64,000 bases of DNA from Excoecaria cochinchinensis (GCA_947683425.1 CANTUQ010000081.1:6382501-6446500), one strand, 5' to 3'. Shown: positions 24,229 to 38,833, numbered from the stretch's first letter. Made by a program: numbers and translations. The notes: generated by a model not told the origin, from the letters alone.

Positions 24229-27200
24229 GTTTGAGGCATCCTCTATCCTTTCAAGGTGGTCCTTCATCTTTGACTTTTACCTCCAGGTACCATATCATTC
24301 GGACATAGCTACTTGCAAAGACTATTATATCACTGATCGGAGATTGCCCCTTTGCTTCTACAAGAGCATACAAGATGTGGGGGCCTAGTCCCGATGTTGA
24401 TAACAGGGCCCATCTACTTAGGCATCTGGACGGCGAAAGCAATAGCAGGGCATAGTTATTTAGATTAGATGCATTCAATAATGAATGATGTTTCTCTTTT
24501 TAAAAAAGAACTAGAAAATAATGAACACATGAGTTGAATTGCCTTTGTTTTATATCTTTCTGCAAAATTATGTACATTTCAATATGATTTCTTTATGCAT
24601 GATCATTATCTAACATAGATTCAAAAAGCAAAATTACACCTAATCTCAAAATGGATCTCGTAAGCATCCAACTCCTATTTCCAATCAGCCCTCTTGGGTT
24701 TTCTTGATTGGAAATTTTCTCTCAAGCCTCTAATTTTTGCCCAGGATGCCTTTTTTTCGGTCTTCATCCTGACGAGGCGCCCATTTTTAGCAAGATCACC
24801 TTTCTTTTTTTTGGTTTTCGATCTGCAGGGCATTTATTCTCTTCTTTTGATTTTTAGTCTTTAGCCATGGAACCTCTTGAGTCTGTCGATACTGACTGGT
24901 TCTTTGAACTCGTTTCCATCACTGTCTATCGGAATCACTGCTCCATTGGACAATAACTTTTTAAGAACAGATGGGCTTCCCCATGTTAGCTGAAATTTAC
25001 CTCGTATGCCCGGAACATCTAGTCTCATTTACCTAGACGCTAAATCTCTCTCTTTTAATGGGTGCTTCCTGACCTTTTGAGAAAGCCTTTTCTGATAGAT
25101 CCAGTGGTGATAATAAGCCCGTGACCTGTTCTTATCTAACATGTTCAACTCCTGCAATCGTTGTTGCGCCCAATCAATTTTTGAAATTTGGGCTTCCATG
25201 ACTACCCCTGAAGGCTTGAGCTCCACTTCAACAGGCAACACTGTTCCCATCCTGTACACCAAGGAATAAGGCATTGGCTCTCGTAGAGGTTCTGATGGTG
25301 GCTCTATAGGACCAAAGTGCCAAAGGTACTTTCTCTGCCCAACATTTGTAGTTCTGAAACATTTTGGCTAAAATCTTTTTGACATTCTTGTTGGCCACCT
25401 CTACTGCCTCATCGGCTTGAGGGCGATATGGAGAGGATTTATGATGCTCAGTGCCATACTTCTGGAGCACCTTTTTAGCTTTAGCCATAAACTGCCCCCC
25501 TTCCTTGGACACAATGTGGTGCGGGAGACCATATCGACATATCAGATTTCTTTCAATGAACTTGTCCATATATCGACCGTCAACTTTATTAAATGAGTCA
25601 GCTTCTACCCACATGGTGAAGTAGGCAATAGCAACTATGATGAACCTAGGTCCATTGGAGGCCGTAGGGCGTACTTCCCCTATGATGTCTATTCCCTAAG
25701 CTCGAGCAATTCGTATCCATTGAAAGTCTATAGAACCCTTGTCTCATGATCTTTTCTGCCAGCATTAGACCATCTATATGGGCTCTGCAAGTGTTGTGAG
25801 GCATCCTCTATCCTCTCAAGGTGGTCCTTCATCTTTGACTTTTACCTCCAGGTACCATATCATTCGGACATAGCTACTTGCAAAGACTATTATATCACTG
25901 ATCGGAGATTGCCCCTTTGCTTCTACAAGTGCACACAAGATGTGTGGGCCCAGTCCTGCGGTTGATAGCAGGGCCCATCGACTTAGGCATATGGCCAGCA
26001 AAAGCAGTAGCAGAGCATAGTTATTTAGATTAGATGCATTCAATAATAAACGATGTTTCTCTTTTTATAAAAGAACTAGAAAATAATGAACACATGAGTT
26101 GAATTGCCGTTGTTTTATATCTTTCTGCAAAATTGTGTACATTTCAGTATGATTTCTCCATGCATGATCATTATCTAACATAGATTCAAAAAGAAAAATT
26201 ACACCTAATCTCAAAATGGATCTCGTAAGCATCCAACTCCTATTTCCAATCAGCTCTCTCGGGTTTTCTTGATTGAAAATTTTCTCTCAAGCCTCTAATT
26301 TTTGTCCAGGATGCCTTTTTTCCGATTTTCATCCTGACGAGGTGCCCATTTTTAGTAAGGTCGCCTCTTTTTTTTTTTGGTTTTCAATCTGCGGGGCATT
26401 TATTCTCTTCTTTTGATTTTTAGTCTTTAGCCATAGAACCTCTTGAGTCTGTCGATATTGACTGGTTCTTCGAACTCGTTTCCATTACTATCTGTCAGAA
26501 TCGCTGCTCCTTTGGACAACAACTTTTTAAGAACAGATGGGCTTCCCCATGTTAGCCTGAATTTACCTCGTATGCCCAGAACATCTGGTCTTATTTGCCT
26601 GGAGACTAAATCTCTCTTTTTCAGTGGGTGCTTCCTGACCTTCTGAGCAAGCCTTTTCTGATAGATCCAGTGGTGATAATAAGCTCGTGACCTGTTCTTG
26701 TCTAACATGTTCAACTCCTGCAATCGTTGCTGCGCCCAATCAGTTTTCAAAATTTGGGCTTCCATGACTACCCCTGAAGGCTTGAGCTGCACTTCAACAG
26801 GCAACACTATTCCCATCCTATACACTAAGGAATAAGGCATTGGCTCTCGTAGAGGTTCTGATGGTGGGTCTATAGGCCCAAAGTGCCAAAGGTACTTTCT
26901 CTGCCCAACCCTTGTAGTTCTGAACCATTTTGGCCAAAATCTTTTTGACGTTCTTGTTGGCCGCCTCTACTGCCCCGTCGGATTGAGGGCGATATGGAGA
27001 GGATTTATGATGCTCAGTGCCATACTTCTGGAGCACCTTTTTAGCTTTAGCGATAAACTGCCCCCCTTCCTTGGACACAACGTGGTGCGGGAGACCATAT
27101 TGACATATCAGATTCCTTTCAATGAACTTGTCCATATCTCGAGCGTCAACTTTATTAAAGGAGTCGGCTTCTACCCACATGTTGAAGTAGGCGATAGCAA

Positions 27201-27357
27201 CTATGATGAACCTAGGTCCGTTGGAGGCCGTAGGGTACACTTCCCCTATGGTGTCTATTCCCCAACCTCGAGCAATTCGTATCCATTGAAAGTCTATAGA
27301 ACTCTTATCTCATGATCTTTTCTGCCAGCATTACACCATTTATATGGGCTCTGTAGA
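24229..27357 (-). repeat. Tandem duplication of the F integrase block, about 1565 bp
   Basis: 24229-25792 and 25793-27357 are direct repeats (for example 'ggcatcctctatcc' at 24236 and 25801; 'atgatcttttctgccagcat' at 25748 and 27312), diverged by scattered substitutions. Each unit holds the end of the H2C2 linker, the integrase core and C-terminus, and a few hundred bases downstream. Confidence 0.85.
24866..25795 (-). pseudogene. Tat integrase, duplicate copy
   Basis: Minus-strand frames 25614-25228 (core; 'RYGLPHHIVSKEGGQF' and 'YRPQADEAVEVANKNVKKIL', the second carrying the catalytic glutamate context) and 25274-24866 (C-terminal part; 'LDKNRSRAYYHHWIYQKRL'). Stops break the N-terminal section and the C-terminus. 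Its H2C2 linker 'HNTCRAHIDGLMLAEKIMRQ' is at about 25790-25735. Confidence 0.7.
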
Positions 27358-27433
27358 TTTCGGCGTGAACTTCTTCCCTAACTTTCTTAGCTTCTTGCTC
27401 GTCCACACTTCTTAACTGAATGCCATCGACTTG
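26427..27433 (-). pseudogene. Tat integrase, original copy
   Basis: The minus strand starts in the RNase H-integrase linker ('RSVDEQEAKKVREEVHAE', about 27415-27360). H2C2-type sequence ('RAHINGVMLAEKIMR') follows, then the core at 27240-26818 with 'GPRFIIVAIAYFNMWVEADS', 'GLPHHVVSKEGGQF' and 'PQSDGAVEAANKNVKKILAK' (third acidic residue). The C-terminal domain is 26840-26427, ending in '...NIDRLKRFYG' and a stop. There is a frame change between core and C-terminus. No chromodomain, as expected for Tat. Confidence 0.8.
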
Positions 27434-27600
27434 TGTGACGCGCTCGAACCCCGATCGGCATCTGGGTCGCTATCGGGAGTCCACTTTTAGGACCCGAGAT
27501 CGGATGGAGGTTCATTAAAACTAGTGAAAGATGATCACTTCGCAATGGACAAGGATTCACCCCCATTCCATTGTTGGCAATCAACCTATGAGAGCGTCTG
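27434..27600 (-). repeat. Stray LTR-end fragment inside element F
   Basis: This 167-bp block beginning 'tgtgacgcgctcgaaccccg' matches 35743-35910, the last part of the F 5' LTR, in the same orientation. It sits between protease and integrase, exactly where RT and RNase H should be. The reading frame at 28190-27387 runs through it by chance. Confidence 0.8.
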
Positions 27601-27602
27601 TC

Positions 27603-28205
27603 AGATCTCTTTAGCATGTTTTCATCCAAGCCAAAGGCCAAGAGCGCAACCAAGGGGCACACATTTATAGAGGGGCTGTCGTCTACCATCACACAGGCGG
27701 TATGCTTGCCGTTAATCTGTACCTTAATGTATAATGGGCGATTGTGCTTTCGGCCCTCTGGTGGTAAATCTGCATCAAAATAAACCAAATTTTGCCCCGA
27801 GCTCCCTTTGACTAAAACCAGCAATTCAGTGGACTCACATAAGGCTTCCACCAACTTCTGCCTATGTGATGCAGATTGTCTTAACAAATCCCAGATGGAT
27901 ATCTGTGCCGTTGTCTTCTTCAGCTGTCTCATTAACCCATCCTCCTCAGGTTCCTTTTCTGTAGGCATAGGCATTGGATCTTGAGGCCTCTCTACCTCTG
28001 GAATCACCCTACCACTTCGGGTCACAGGTTGTACCTCTTGTACCTCCTCTTCTTCTCCGAAATTCCACACGTCCTCAGGCTCATCAACTTTTCCATCCTC
28101 GCCTTCGCATGTCGAATCCCAACATTTTATGAGGCTTCTCTTCACTAGCCCCCTGCTCAGGACGGGCAACAGCCACATAATCATTACCATAGAGGTCCTT
28201 TAACA
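27603..28205 (-). pseudogene. Tat protease of element F
   Basis: Minus frame with an acidic linker ('FGEEEEVQEVQPVTRSGRVI'), then the Tat protease signature 'YFDADLPPEGRKHNRPLYIK' and the active-site region 'ACVMVDDSPSINVCPLVALL'. The usual DxG-type active site should read like DDGSS; here glycine and the next serine are replaced (DDSPS), so the enzyme is probably dead even apart from the truncation. It ends at about 27603 at the LTR fragment. Confidence 0.7.
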
Positions 28206-28811
28206 TGTACCACTCTGGCAGACTTGAACCTATCATAAAAATAGGCGGAGGAACAGCATTATACCCGGCCGTCTTTTTCTTTTCCCTCTTCTCAGGGTCG
28301 GGAATCTATTTACTGTCGATGATATCTTGGATCCGGTCCGTTAAGGTTCTGCAATAGTCAGTGAGATGGCCGGTGTGCTGGTGAAAAGCACAATACTGAT
28401 CCCCCTATGGTTTGGCTGGCCATGAGTCTTAGTCGACCTGGCGGGCAGTGGCTGAAGCTTTGCTTCTTTCATCAACATCGCTAAGACCCAAGACAACAAT
28501 CTTCCCAAATTCGAGTAGTGTCTCTGGCTAAAATCAGTGGCTGAAACTTTCGCTATTTTGCCCACTCTATTACTGGTGTTTCCAGCGCCACTCGACCTGC
28601 TTCCTCCTTGGGGTCCATAGTTCTTTCGAGAGAAACTGTCATTGTTGGCCTTTTTCGCTAGGTACTTTGCTTCGGCCTCTATAGCTATATCCTTAAAGGA
28701 TTCCCAATCCTTGAGCCCCTTCATCTTAAGCCCTTCCCTCAAATACGGGCTCACATTCCTGATGAACAATCTGATTTGATTAGAGGTGTCGGGTTTTCTC
28801 TTCATTTCCAT
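28206..28811 (-). pseudogene. Tat gag C-terminal half, element F
   Basis: From 28811 on the minus strand: 'MEMKRKPDTSNQIRLFIR', 'YLREGLKMKGLKDWESFKDI', then 'RHYSNLGRLLSWVLAMLMK' and a shifted finger-like segment (about 28400-28330) leading toward the protease linker. Element C has the same region at about 61070-61640. The N-terminal half is lost where Copia element G begins. Confidence 0.75.
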
Positions 28812-28812
28812 A

Positions 28813-28863
28813 ATTCGATTACATTAAGGTCCAAATGTTTAGCCTAGGGCATAACCACTAACA
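28813..28863 (-). repeat. Stub of 3' LTR of Copia element G
   Basis: On the minus strand, 51 bp starting TGTTAGTGGTTATGCCCTAG right after the PPT, then abruptly joined to Tat gag. Confidence 0.65.
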
Positions 28864-28876
28864 ATCTCCCACTTGC
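28864..28876 (-). other. Polypurine tract of element G
   Basis: GCAAGTGGGAGAT on the minus strand next to the TGTTAG LTR start. Confidence 0.65.
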
Positions 28877-28883
28877 ACTAGGC

Positions 28884-30606
28884 CTAATCATACATATATC
28901 TAATACCCATTGACTTAGTATGTCCATTATGTTTGCCTTGTGGGAGAGCCTTAGTAAGTGGATCAACAATGTTAGCATCAGTAGGTACTCTGCAAATCTT
29001 GATGTCTCCCCTCTCAATTATTTCTCTAATGAGATGAAAATGCCTGAGTATATGTTTTGATCTCTGATGAGATCTGGGCTCCTTAGCCCGTGTAATAGCA
29101 CCATTGTTGTCACAATAAAGATCCACAGGGTTGCTGATACTAGGTACTACTCCCAATTCAACAATGAATTTCTTGATCCATACTGCTTCTTTAGCTGCAT
29201 CTGATGCTGCTATATACTTAGCTTTTGTTGTAGAATCAGTGATAGAGCTTTGTTTAGAACTTTTCCAGCTTACAGCACCTCCATTTAACACAAACACATA
29301 TCCTGACTGCGATCTAAAATCATCTTTATCAGATTGGAAGCTTGCATCTGTATAACCATTTATTACTAGCTCATCTTCCAATCCTCCATATATTAAGAAT
29401 GCATCCTTAGTTCTACTTAAGTACTTAAGGATATTCTTAACAGCTGTCCAGTGACTTTCACCGGGATCAGACTGGTATCTGCTCGTCATGCTCAGAGCAT
29501 ACGAAACATTTGGTCGAGTGCATAACATGGCATACATGATTGATCCTATAGCCGAAGCATAATGAATCATACTCATGCGATCTCGCTTATCAGATGTCAT
29601 TGGACATTGAGTCTTGCTAAGAGTAATGCCATGAGACATTGGCAAAAATTCACTTTTAGAATTTTGCATACTGAATCTATTTAGCACATTATCTATATAA
29701 GTGCTTTGACTCAGACCAATTATCCTTTTCGATCTATCCCTATAGATCTTAATCCCGAGGATATAAGCAGCTTCGCCCAAATCTTTCATTGAAAAAGATT
29801 TCCCTAACCATTCTTTTGTCTTTTGCATGATAGGGATGTCATTTCCAATGAGTAATATGTCATCGACATATAATACAAGAAACATCATAGAGCTCCCACT
29901 AATCCTCTTGTATACACAAGGTTCATCTTCATTTTTATGAACCCAAACTGTTTGACTGTTTCATCAAAATGAAGATTCCAGCTCCGAGAAGCTTGCTTCA
30001 ATCCATAGATTGATCTTTGCAGCTTACATACCTTTCTAGGATTCTCAAGATGGACAAAACCCTCAGGTTGTGTCATATACACATCCTCAAGTAAGTTTCC
30101 ATTAAGAAAACTGTTTTGACATCCATTTGCCATATCTCATAATCATAATATGCAGCAATGGCAATAAGAATTCTTTTTGATTTAAGCATTGCGACTGGTG
30201 AAAAGGTTTCATTATAGTCAATACCATGAGTTTGTTTGAATCCTTTTGCAACGAGCCTTGCTTTAAAGGTATTTATTTTGCCATCCATGTCAGTTTTCTT
30301 TTTGAAAACCCATTTGCACCCAATGGTTTTAATTCCTCCAGGTGGATTAATCAAGTTCCAAACTTGATTATCATACATGGATTGCATCTCAGATTTTATG
30401 GCTTCTAGCCAATTCTTAGATTCTGGACCTAACATGGCATCTTGATAGGTAGTAGGCTCATCTTGATCTATGAGTATTACTTCATGACTATCTATCACGA
30501 GAAATCCATATCTCTCGGGCTCATGTCGTATTCTATCAGATCTATGTGGTACTTGTGTAATAGGTATAGGTTCCACAACAGGTTGTGAAACTTGTTGAGT
30601 TTCCAT
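28884..30606 (-). pseudogene. Copia reverse transcriptase-RNase H of element G
   Basis: RT begins in the frame 30606-30073 ('NWLEAIKSEMQSMYDNQVW', 'GCKWVFKKKTDMDGK', 'FKARLVAKGFKQTHGIDYNE'). A frameshift at about 30110 moves it to 30133-29885 ('MTQPEGFVHLENPRKVCKLQ', 'SIYGLKQASRSWN'), and another near 29930 to 29888-28884. There the catalytic 'LYVDDILLIGND' is intact. RNase H follows ('GYTDASFQSDKDDFRSQSGY', 'DCNNGAI'-like 'YCDNNGAI', 'RSKHILRHFHLIRE'). Two frameshifts alone prevent a continuous polyprotein. Confidence 0.9.
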
Positions 30607-30619
30607 CGATGGCTCTATG

Positions 30620-32088
30620 TTTTCTTGTGGTTCTCAAATTTCTTCAAGTTGTACTTTACTCCCCCTGGTTCTTTTAGAAATAAATTCTTTTTCTAAAAAG
30701 ACACCATTTTGAGCAACAAACACTTGGTTCTCGGAAGGGTCATAAAAGTAATATCCTTTAGTTTCCTTAGGATATCCCTCAAAAAGACATTTATCAGATT
30801 TTGGTGCTAATTTATCCGAGACTTGTCATTTGACATAAGCCTCACAGCCCCAAATCTTCAGAAAAGATAAACTAGGAGTTCTCCCAGTCTATATCTCATA
30901 TGGTATCTTCTCAACCGCTTTAGATGGAACTCGGTTCAAAGTGAATACGGCTGTTTCTAATGCATAATCCCAAAAGGATAACGGAAGATCTATTTGACTC
31001 ATCATAGATCGAACCAATCTAATAAAGTTCGATTCCTCCTTTCAGATACACCATTCCATTGTGGTGTTCCTGGTGGAGTCAATTGTGAGACAATTCCACA
31101 ATCTCTTAGATGATTGTCAAACTCTTGGCTCAAATATTCACCACCTCGATCGGATCGAAGTGCTTTAATAGTTTTACCAATTTGATTTTGTACTTCATTT
31201 TGAAAGGTTCTGAACATTTCAAATGATTCATGTTTATGTTTCATTAGATAGACATAGCCATATCTTCATTAGATAGACATAGCCATATCTACTGAAATCA
31301 TCAGTGAATGTAATGAAGTACTGAAATCCTCCCCTGGCATTTATGCTTAATGGGCCACATACATCAAAATGTACAAGGCCTAATAAGTAAGTGGCCCTTT
31401 CACTATGTCTAGTAAAAGGATCCTTTGTCATCATGCCTAATAAACAAGATTCGCAATTCTTAAATGATTTAAAATCAAATGATTGCAAAAGTCCATCTGA
31501 ATGGAGGTTAGCTATGCATTTCTCATTTATATGACCAAGGCGGCAATGCCATAAATATGTTGTATTTAAATCATTTGGTTTGGATTTCTTTGCAGTTATG
31601 TTATAAATATCATAATTATTGGATGTTTCTAGATTTAGGACATAAAGCCCACAATATGAATCAGCAATACCATAAAGCATATCATCATAATAAATAGAAC
31701 ATTTCTTATTCTTAATAAGAAAAGAAAAACCTTCATCATCTAAACTTGAAACTGAAATAATATTCCTACTCAAACTAGGAACATAATAGCAATTATTCAA
31801 AACTAATAAAAGCCCATTGGGCAAAGTCAATTCATAAGTACCTATAGCTAGTGCAGCAACTTTTGCTCCATTTCCCACTCGTAGGTCCACTTCGCCCTTT
31901 CTCAGTTGCCTACTCCTTTTGAGTCCCTGCACATTTGTACAAATGTGAGATCCACATCCAGTATCTAATACCCAGGAAGTAGAAGTAGATAAATTAATTT
32001 CTATAACATAAATACCTGAAGATGTAGTCTCACCACTCTTCTTCTCTTCTTCAATTCTTCCAAGTAGAGCTTGCAGTTCCTCTTCCAA
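30620..32088 (-). pseudogene. Copia protease and integrase of element G
   Basis: Protease active site 'WVLDTGCGSHIC' lies near the start of the 32088-31234 frame. The H2C2 zinc finger follows ('LWHCRLGHINEKCI' ... 'CESCLLGMM') and then the integrase core beginning 'HFDVCGPLSINARGGFQYF'. The core continues at 31244-31002 with 'SDRGGEY' and 'PPGTPQWNGVSERRNRTLLD' (second acidic residue and catalytic glutamate). The C-terminal part down to about 30620 has stops. A 25-bp tandem duplication (31241-31290) shifts the frame inside the core. Confidence 0.88.
31241..31290. repeat. 25-bp tandem duplication breaking the Copia integrase
   Basis: Two adjacent identical 25-bp copies starting 'tcattagatagacatagcca'; 25 is not divisible by three, so the second copy causes a frameshift. 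Confidence 0.95.
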
Positions 32089-32813
32089 TAACCAGGTTTA
32101 TTGCAGTGGAAGCAAACTCCCTCCTTTGGAGGTTTAGCCTTGGGCTTGGGTTTGGGCTTGGGTTTACCACCAACTTTTGCCTTAGCCTTAACTTTCATGC
32201 CTTTCCCTTTGTTAACCATTAGAACATGGCCAGGCTTATTACTTATGCTTTGCTCAGCTGTTTTGAGCATGGCATACAGCTCAGCTATAGATTTCTCCAT
32301 ATTATTCACGTTGTAGTTCATGACAAAATGGTCATAACTATCAGGCAATGAATTAAGGATCAAATTTGTTTTCAGTTCTAAACTGAGGGGAAATCCAAGC
32401 CTCTCAAGGTGATCAATATAGCCCTTCATCTTCAAAACATGAGAGATAATTGAAGAACCTTTAGCCGTCTTGTAAGAATGCAAAGCTTTGGTAGTCTCAT
32501 ATCTTTCTTGCCTTGCCTTCTGTTGGAAGGTTTGCTTGAGATGAGTACTCAACTCATAAGCCTCCATATTTTCCAGATGCTTCTGAAGCTCTGGAGCCAT
32601 GGTAGCTAACATAAGACAGCCAACGTCCACAGAATCATCAACATGTTTCTTGTTTTTGTCTTTGACTGCTCTTGTAGCATCAGCAGGTGGGTCATTGGGA
32701 ATAGGCTCATCCAGCACATATAGCTTCCTTTATTCTCAATTTTCTGAACCAGTCAAGGAAGTTTGTGCCAGTTTCCTTAAGTTTGTCCTTCTCAAGAACA
32801 GATTGCAGTGACA
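32001..32813 (-). pseudogene. Copia gag of element G
   Basis: Starts at an ATG at about 32813 ('SLQSVLEKDKLKETGTNF'), suffers a frameshift near 32735, then is open from 32717 to 32001. It shows the UBN2/gag-type helices ('ATMAPELQKHLENMEAYEL', 'LKMKGYIDHLERLGFPLS'), a Lys-Pro-rich tract, and a zinc knuckle 'CFHCNKPGYWKRNC'. In CX2CX4HX4C the histidine is replaced by tyrosine, so zinc and RNA binding would be impaired. It ends by overlapping the protease frame. Confidence 0.85.
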
Positions 32814-34366
32814 TAGCAGAAGTGTTATTTGATGCTATTAATCTATAAACATGCAAGATAAATTATATTAGTACCAATTTCATTTTTAGGTTTTCTCAAA
32901 AACTCCCACTAAAATAATAACCCTCAATAATAATTACAGTAATTATAATAATTTAGTGGGCTAAGATCCATATTTCACCTAACTCTAAGTCAGCTTTGAA
33001 ATGACGCTTATAGTTAAGTTATTTAGGTAGGTAGCTCATTTACCAATTATATCTTATATAACTCTTAGATCATTTATGGGATTTTGACATCATATGTCCC
33101 GGCATGTTATAATCCCATCTTATGCCCTTAGGCCCAAAACCGTTATGATAGCCTAATTAAGTCTAACCATTTTAAACATATGAGTAGCACCATTGCCCAT
33201 CCTGCCTTACTAGGATAACCTAATGTACTTCGCTTTAGCAGAACCCACATTTTGGTGATCTTAGTCTTGACAAGTGTTTTTTAATAATGGGTGGCATATG
33301 ACTTAAAATTATGGCGAGGGATTTAATTTTAACTTATGATGTCTAATTATTTATATACATCATGCATCAATTCATACATGCCATCTCATACACATATATA
33401 ATCATTCATCGCATCATATACAAAGAAAATATGCATAATATATATAAAATCGTGTCATAGCATGGCCAAATCTATTTTGATCCTCATAAGCCAATATGAA
33501 GATTAAAGGTCAATCCTAGGTGTAAATAAATGGACTTGATCAATAGCTTCCATCTTGCACCTCCATCGCCATGGATTTGGATTGATCTCTATTGTTGCTC
33601 TTTGTATTCATTACAATAATAATACAAAGATATTCTACTACAACTATTGAATAAAATAAAGATTACAACAAAATTAACGACACGCAGGTCGTATTTAAAA
33701 ATTACAAACCCTTAAAATAGATAAAATAAAACTCATCCACATGAGGTTCAATTGGCCATGCTATGCACCATGCAAAGACATCATACATTCACAAAATAAA
33801 TCATTTTATTTTATATCATGCATAATATATCTTATTTTATAAACTAGATATATTAAAATTATCGAGTGATAATTATGAACGACTTATAAGGCGCTACGAA
33901 GAGGTAGCACGGCTGCCCCGCTGGCTAGTCAGTGGGCGGGGTTAAGGGGCAGCGCCCCTCAAAACTTTTTCAATATTGCCAATCTTATTAACGATTTTCT
34001 ACCCAAAAACCCTATTCTGTATCTATGAAAAAATGATTCTGCTGATCATATCAGCCATCGTTTAATCACATTAAACAATTTAGTAGACACAGAATACCAT
34101 CATAAATAATTTCGTATTAACCATATTAATACTATTAGTTAATCATATTAGTAGAATCATATTAACACTTAATTGAATTTCGTAGTCCTTTAATATACCA
34201 GATTAAACATTACAAAATTGATTTCGTTTATATGACATAAAATCTATTCGTTTTTAACAATTAAAATCGAAATCAATTTTCACGTATCAACATACAAATC
34301 GATTGATAGAATTATATATATATCACATACATACATAAAATATTTGAATTAATCGAATATACAAGT
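32814..34366 (-). other. Leader of Copia element G
   Basis: About 1.55 kb without coding potential between gag and PBS. It includes a GC-rich inverted motif cluster (33888-33962; 'aggggcagcgcccctc', 'ccccgctgg...ccagtgggcgggg'-like) that stands out from the AT-rich surroundings. Confidence 0.6.
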
Positions 34367-34379
34367 GGCTCTGATACCA
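34367..34379 (-). other. Primer-binding site of element G (iMet type)
   Basis: TGGTATCAGAGCC on the minus strand, one base from the end of the LTR (34381). Confidence 0.9.
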
Positions 34380-34380
34380 C

Positions 34381-35469
<1,089 letters not shown>

Positions 35470-35723
35470 AATTGGGTCTCCATTTGATATACCATAAGCT
35501 ACGAGGCTTGGGCTGGTGATTATTCTTAATATTTCCCTACATTGAGTGAACGTAGAGTCGTGTTTCGGGAACGCATCAGGTCTGAAAGAGGGTCCAGACT
35601 AGCGTAGATCTAAAGCTTTAGTGAAATGCAATGCAATTTTTCAAAAAGAGATAAAATTTCTTAATCCTAAACTCATTTATATTAGATTAACCAAAAGTAC
35701 TTTCGGAACAAAATCTCATAATA
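35470..35723 (-). other. Leader remnant of element F
   Basis: Inverted match to the leader of A (about 7290-7515), including 'gaacgcatcaggtctgaaag' and the 'ctacattgagtgaacgtaga' block. The remaining 0.8 kb of leader and the first half of gag are absent across the G insertion. Confidence 0.75.
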
Positions 35724-35741
35724 TCCTCAGTGGAGTCGCCA
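35724..35741 (-). other. Primer-binding site of element F
   Basis: TGGCGACTCCACTGAGGA on the minus strand, two bases from the LTR end (35743). Confidence 0.75.
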
Positions 35742-35742
35742 C

Positions 35743-37171
<1,429 letters not shown>

Positions 37172-37351
37172 TGTAGACACCGGGTCCTGAGGCAGCACAG
37201 ATCAGAGGTTATCCAATGATAAAATTAACGCCTGTTCACAGGCAAAAAGGTAGAAAGTGATGATTTTGTTGTCAAATTTTCTTTTTAGAAATAAAAAAAT
37301 AAAAATAAAAAAGGAGTTTGGGAACTATAATATTTTAGTCAAAGTTGTCTC
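37172..37351 (+). repeat. 5' LTR of element C, first part
   Basis: Begins TGTAGACACCGGGTCCTGAG as in element A. The last five bases (GTCTC, 37347-37351) are the target site duplicated by Athila-1. Confidence 0.85.
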
Positions 37352-38820
37352 TGTTAGCATATTTTATAGGTGCTAATTTTTCGCAAGTATACGGTGCACT
37401 AGAATAGTACTTAAGATATCGATCCCACGAGAAATGTGAATTTGCACACTATTACTACTTAATTTTAATCTTGTTTACAATGATCAAATAATGGTTAAGA
37501 AGATTTAAAACTACTCTAACATATAAACTAATTAAGCCTAATTATTGATAGTCAAAGAAGATAAAATGATGAATGAAGATGAGTATAAAAATGGAACTTG
37601 AATTGATTATTCTTAATGATTAAAGTATTCTTGTCATGCAATGCAAGTTGAATAAATTTCCTACTTACTCTCTCGATATAAATAGGATTGCCTAAAACAT
37701 GCATATGTAATTCTAAATCCCAATTCTCATCTAAGACTTAGAGTTTTATACATGCATATTTCAAGAATAGAAAACAACCTATAGCAACCAATTAAACATT
37801 ATGATCTCTAAATTAATGATTAAATGATGAATAACTATTAGATTTAAGAATGAATTTATCTCTCGACTAAACTCAAACTTATAAAGATCAATGCATAAAT
37901 TACCAATAGAAATTCTACATATAAAAGTACTAAATGATATGAATAATGAAACTTAGTATTAAAATATTCAAGTTCTTAAATACATCATATAATAATTTCA
38001 AAGAAGAAGAGAAAGATAAGAAATAAAAGAAGGAGATCTCTCAACCCTTTTTCACATCACCAAATGTAGTCTTCTTCCTTACAGAAATCTTCTTCTCAAA
38101 ACATAAATCCTAACTTAAGAAAATTTACTAAGAAGAAGAAAAACTGTTCTAAACTTACAGAAATTTTGCCTAATAAAAATGTTCAACTCCCTTTAAAATT
38201 ACAGTTAAACTAATATTTATAGATGATAATTTAAAGTTGGTGTCCCTTGAAGATGTCCCTTGAAATTGGTTGCAATTGTTGGTGAAAAGAAATGACTTTT
38301 CAAGTGAATCTTGGTTGAAAACTGCTCCAACGGTCACCTCTGTCGCACTCGCGATAGAGCACGAAATGCCATTTTCCTTTTCCTTTTCTCCCTTTCCTCT
38401 CGGTTTTCTCTCTACAGGAACACGACTCGTGCTCTCCTCTCCTACTCGTGTCCGTCCATCCTTGTCCTAGTCGTGCTCTCTTGTCCTAGTCGTGCTCTCT
38501 AACATCTAGTCTTCTCTTCTTCTCTTCTTTTTCTTTGCCTTTGCTTTTCTTTTTTGTCTCTGCGCCAGCACGACTCGTGCTTTCCCATCCTAGTCGTGCT
38601 CAAGCATCCTGTCTTCTCTGTTCTCGTGCTCCTCTCCACCATATATGCTTCTTTTCTTCCTTTTTCACCTAAATACACCAGTAAACACAAAAACACACAA
38701 ACTAATACAAATAAACATAAACTAGCACATATGACATCAAATATACACACAATTGCATAATTAATTTTATAAACTCATACAAAACATATACTAAATTATA
38801 CTTCCATTAAGCTCCTATCA
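37352..38820 (-). repeat. 3' LTR of Athila-1
   Basis: Bounded by TGTTAGC and CTATCA (plus sense), 1469 bp; direct repeat of 42814-44299. It contains GCACGACTCGTGC-type palindromes (38408-38605). Compared with its sister it lacks about 17-19 bp in the TCGCGA palindrome block (38341-38361). Confidence 0.9.
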
Positions 38821-38833
38821 AATTCCCCCACAC
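38821..38833 (-). other. Polypurine tract of Athila-1
   Basis: GTGTGGGGGAATT on the minus strand abutting the LTR start TGATAGG. Confidence 0.8.

Noticed and set aside
24025..24388. Plus-strand frames before the integrase duplication
   Set aside because: Antisense to the element, cross the duplication boundary, and resemble no known protein.
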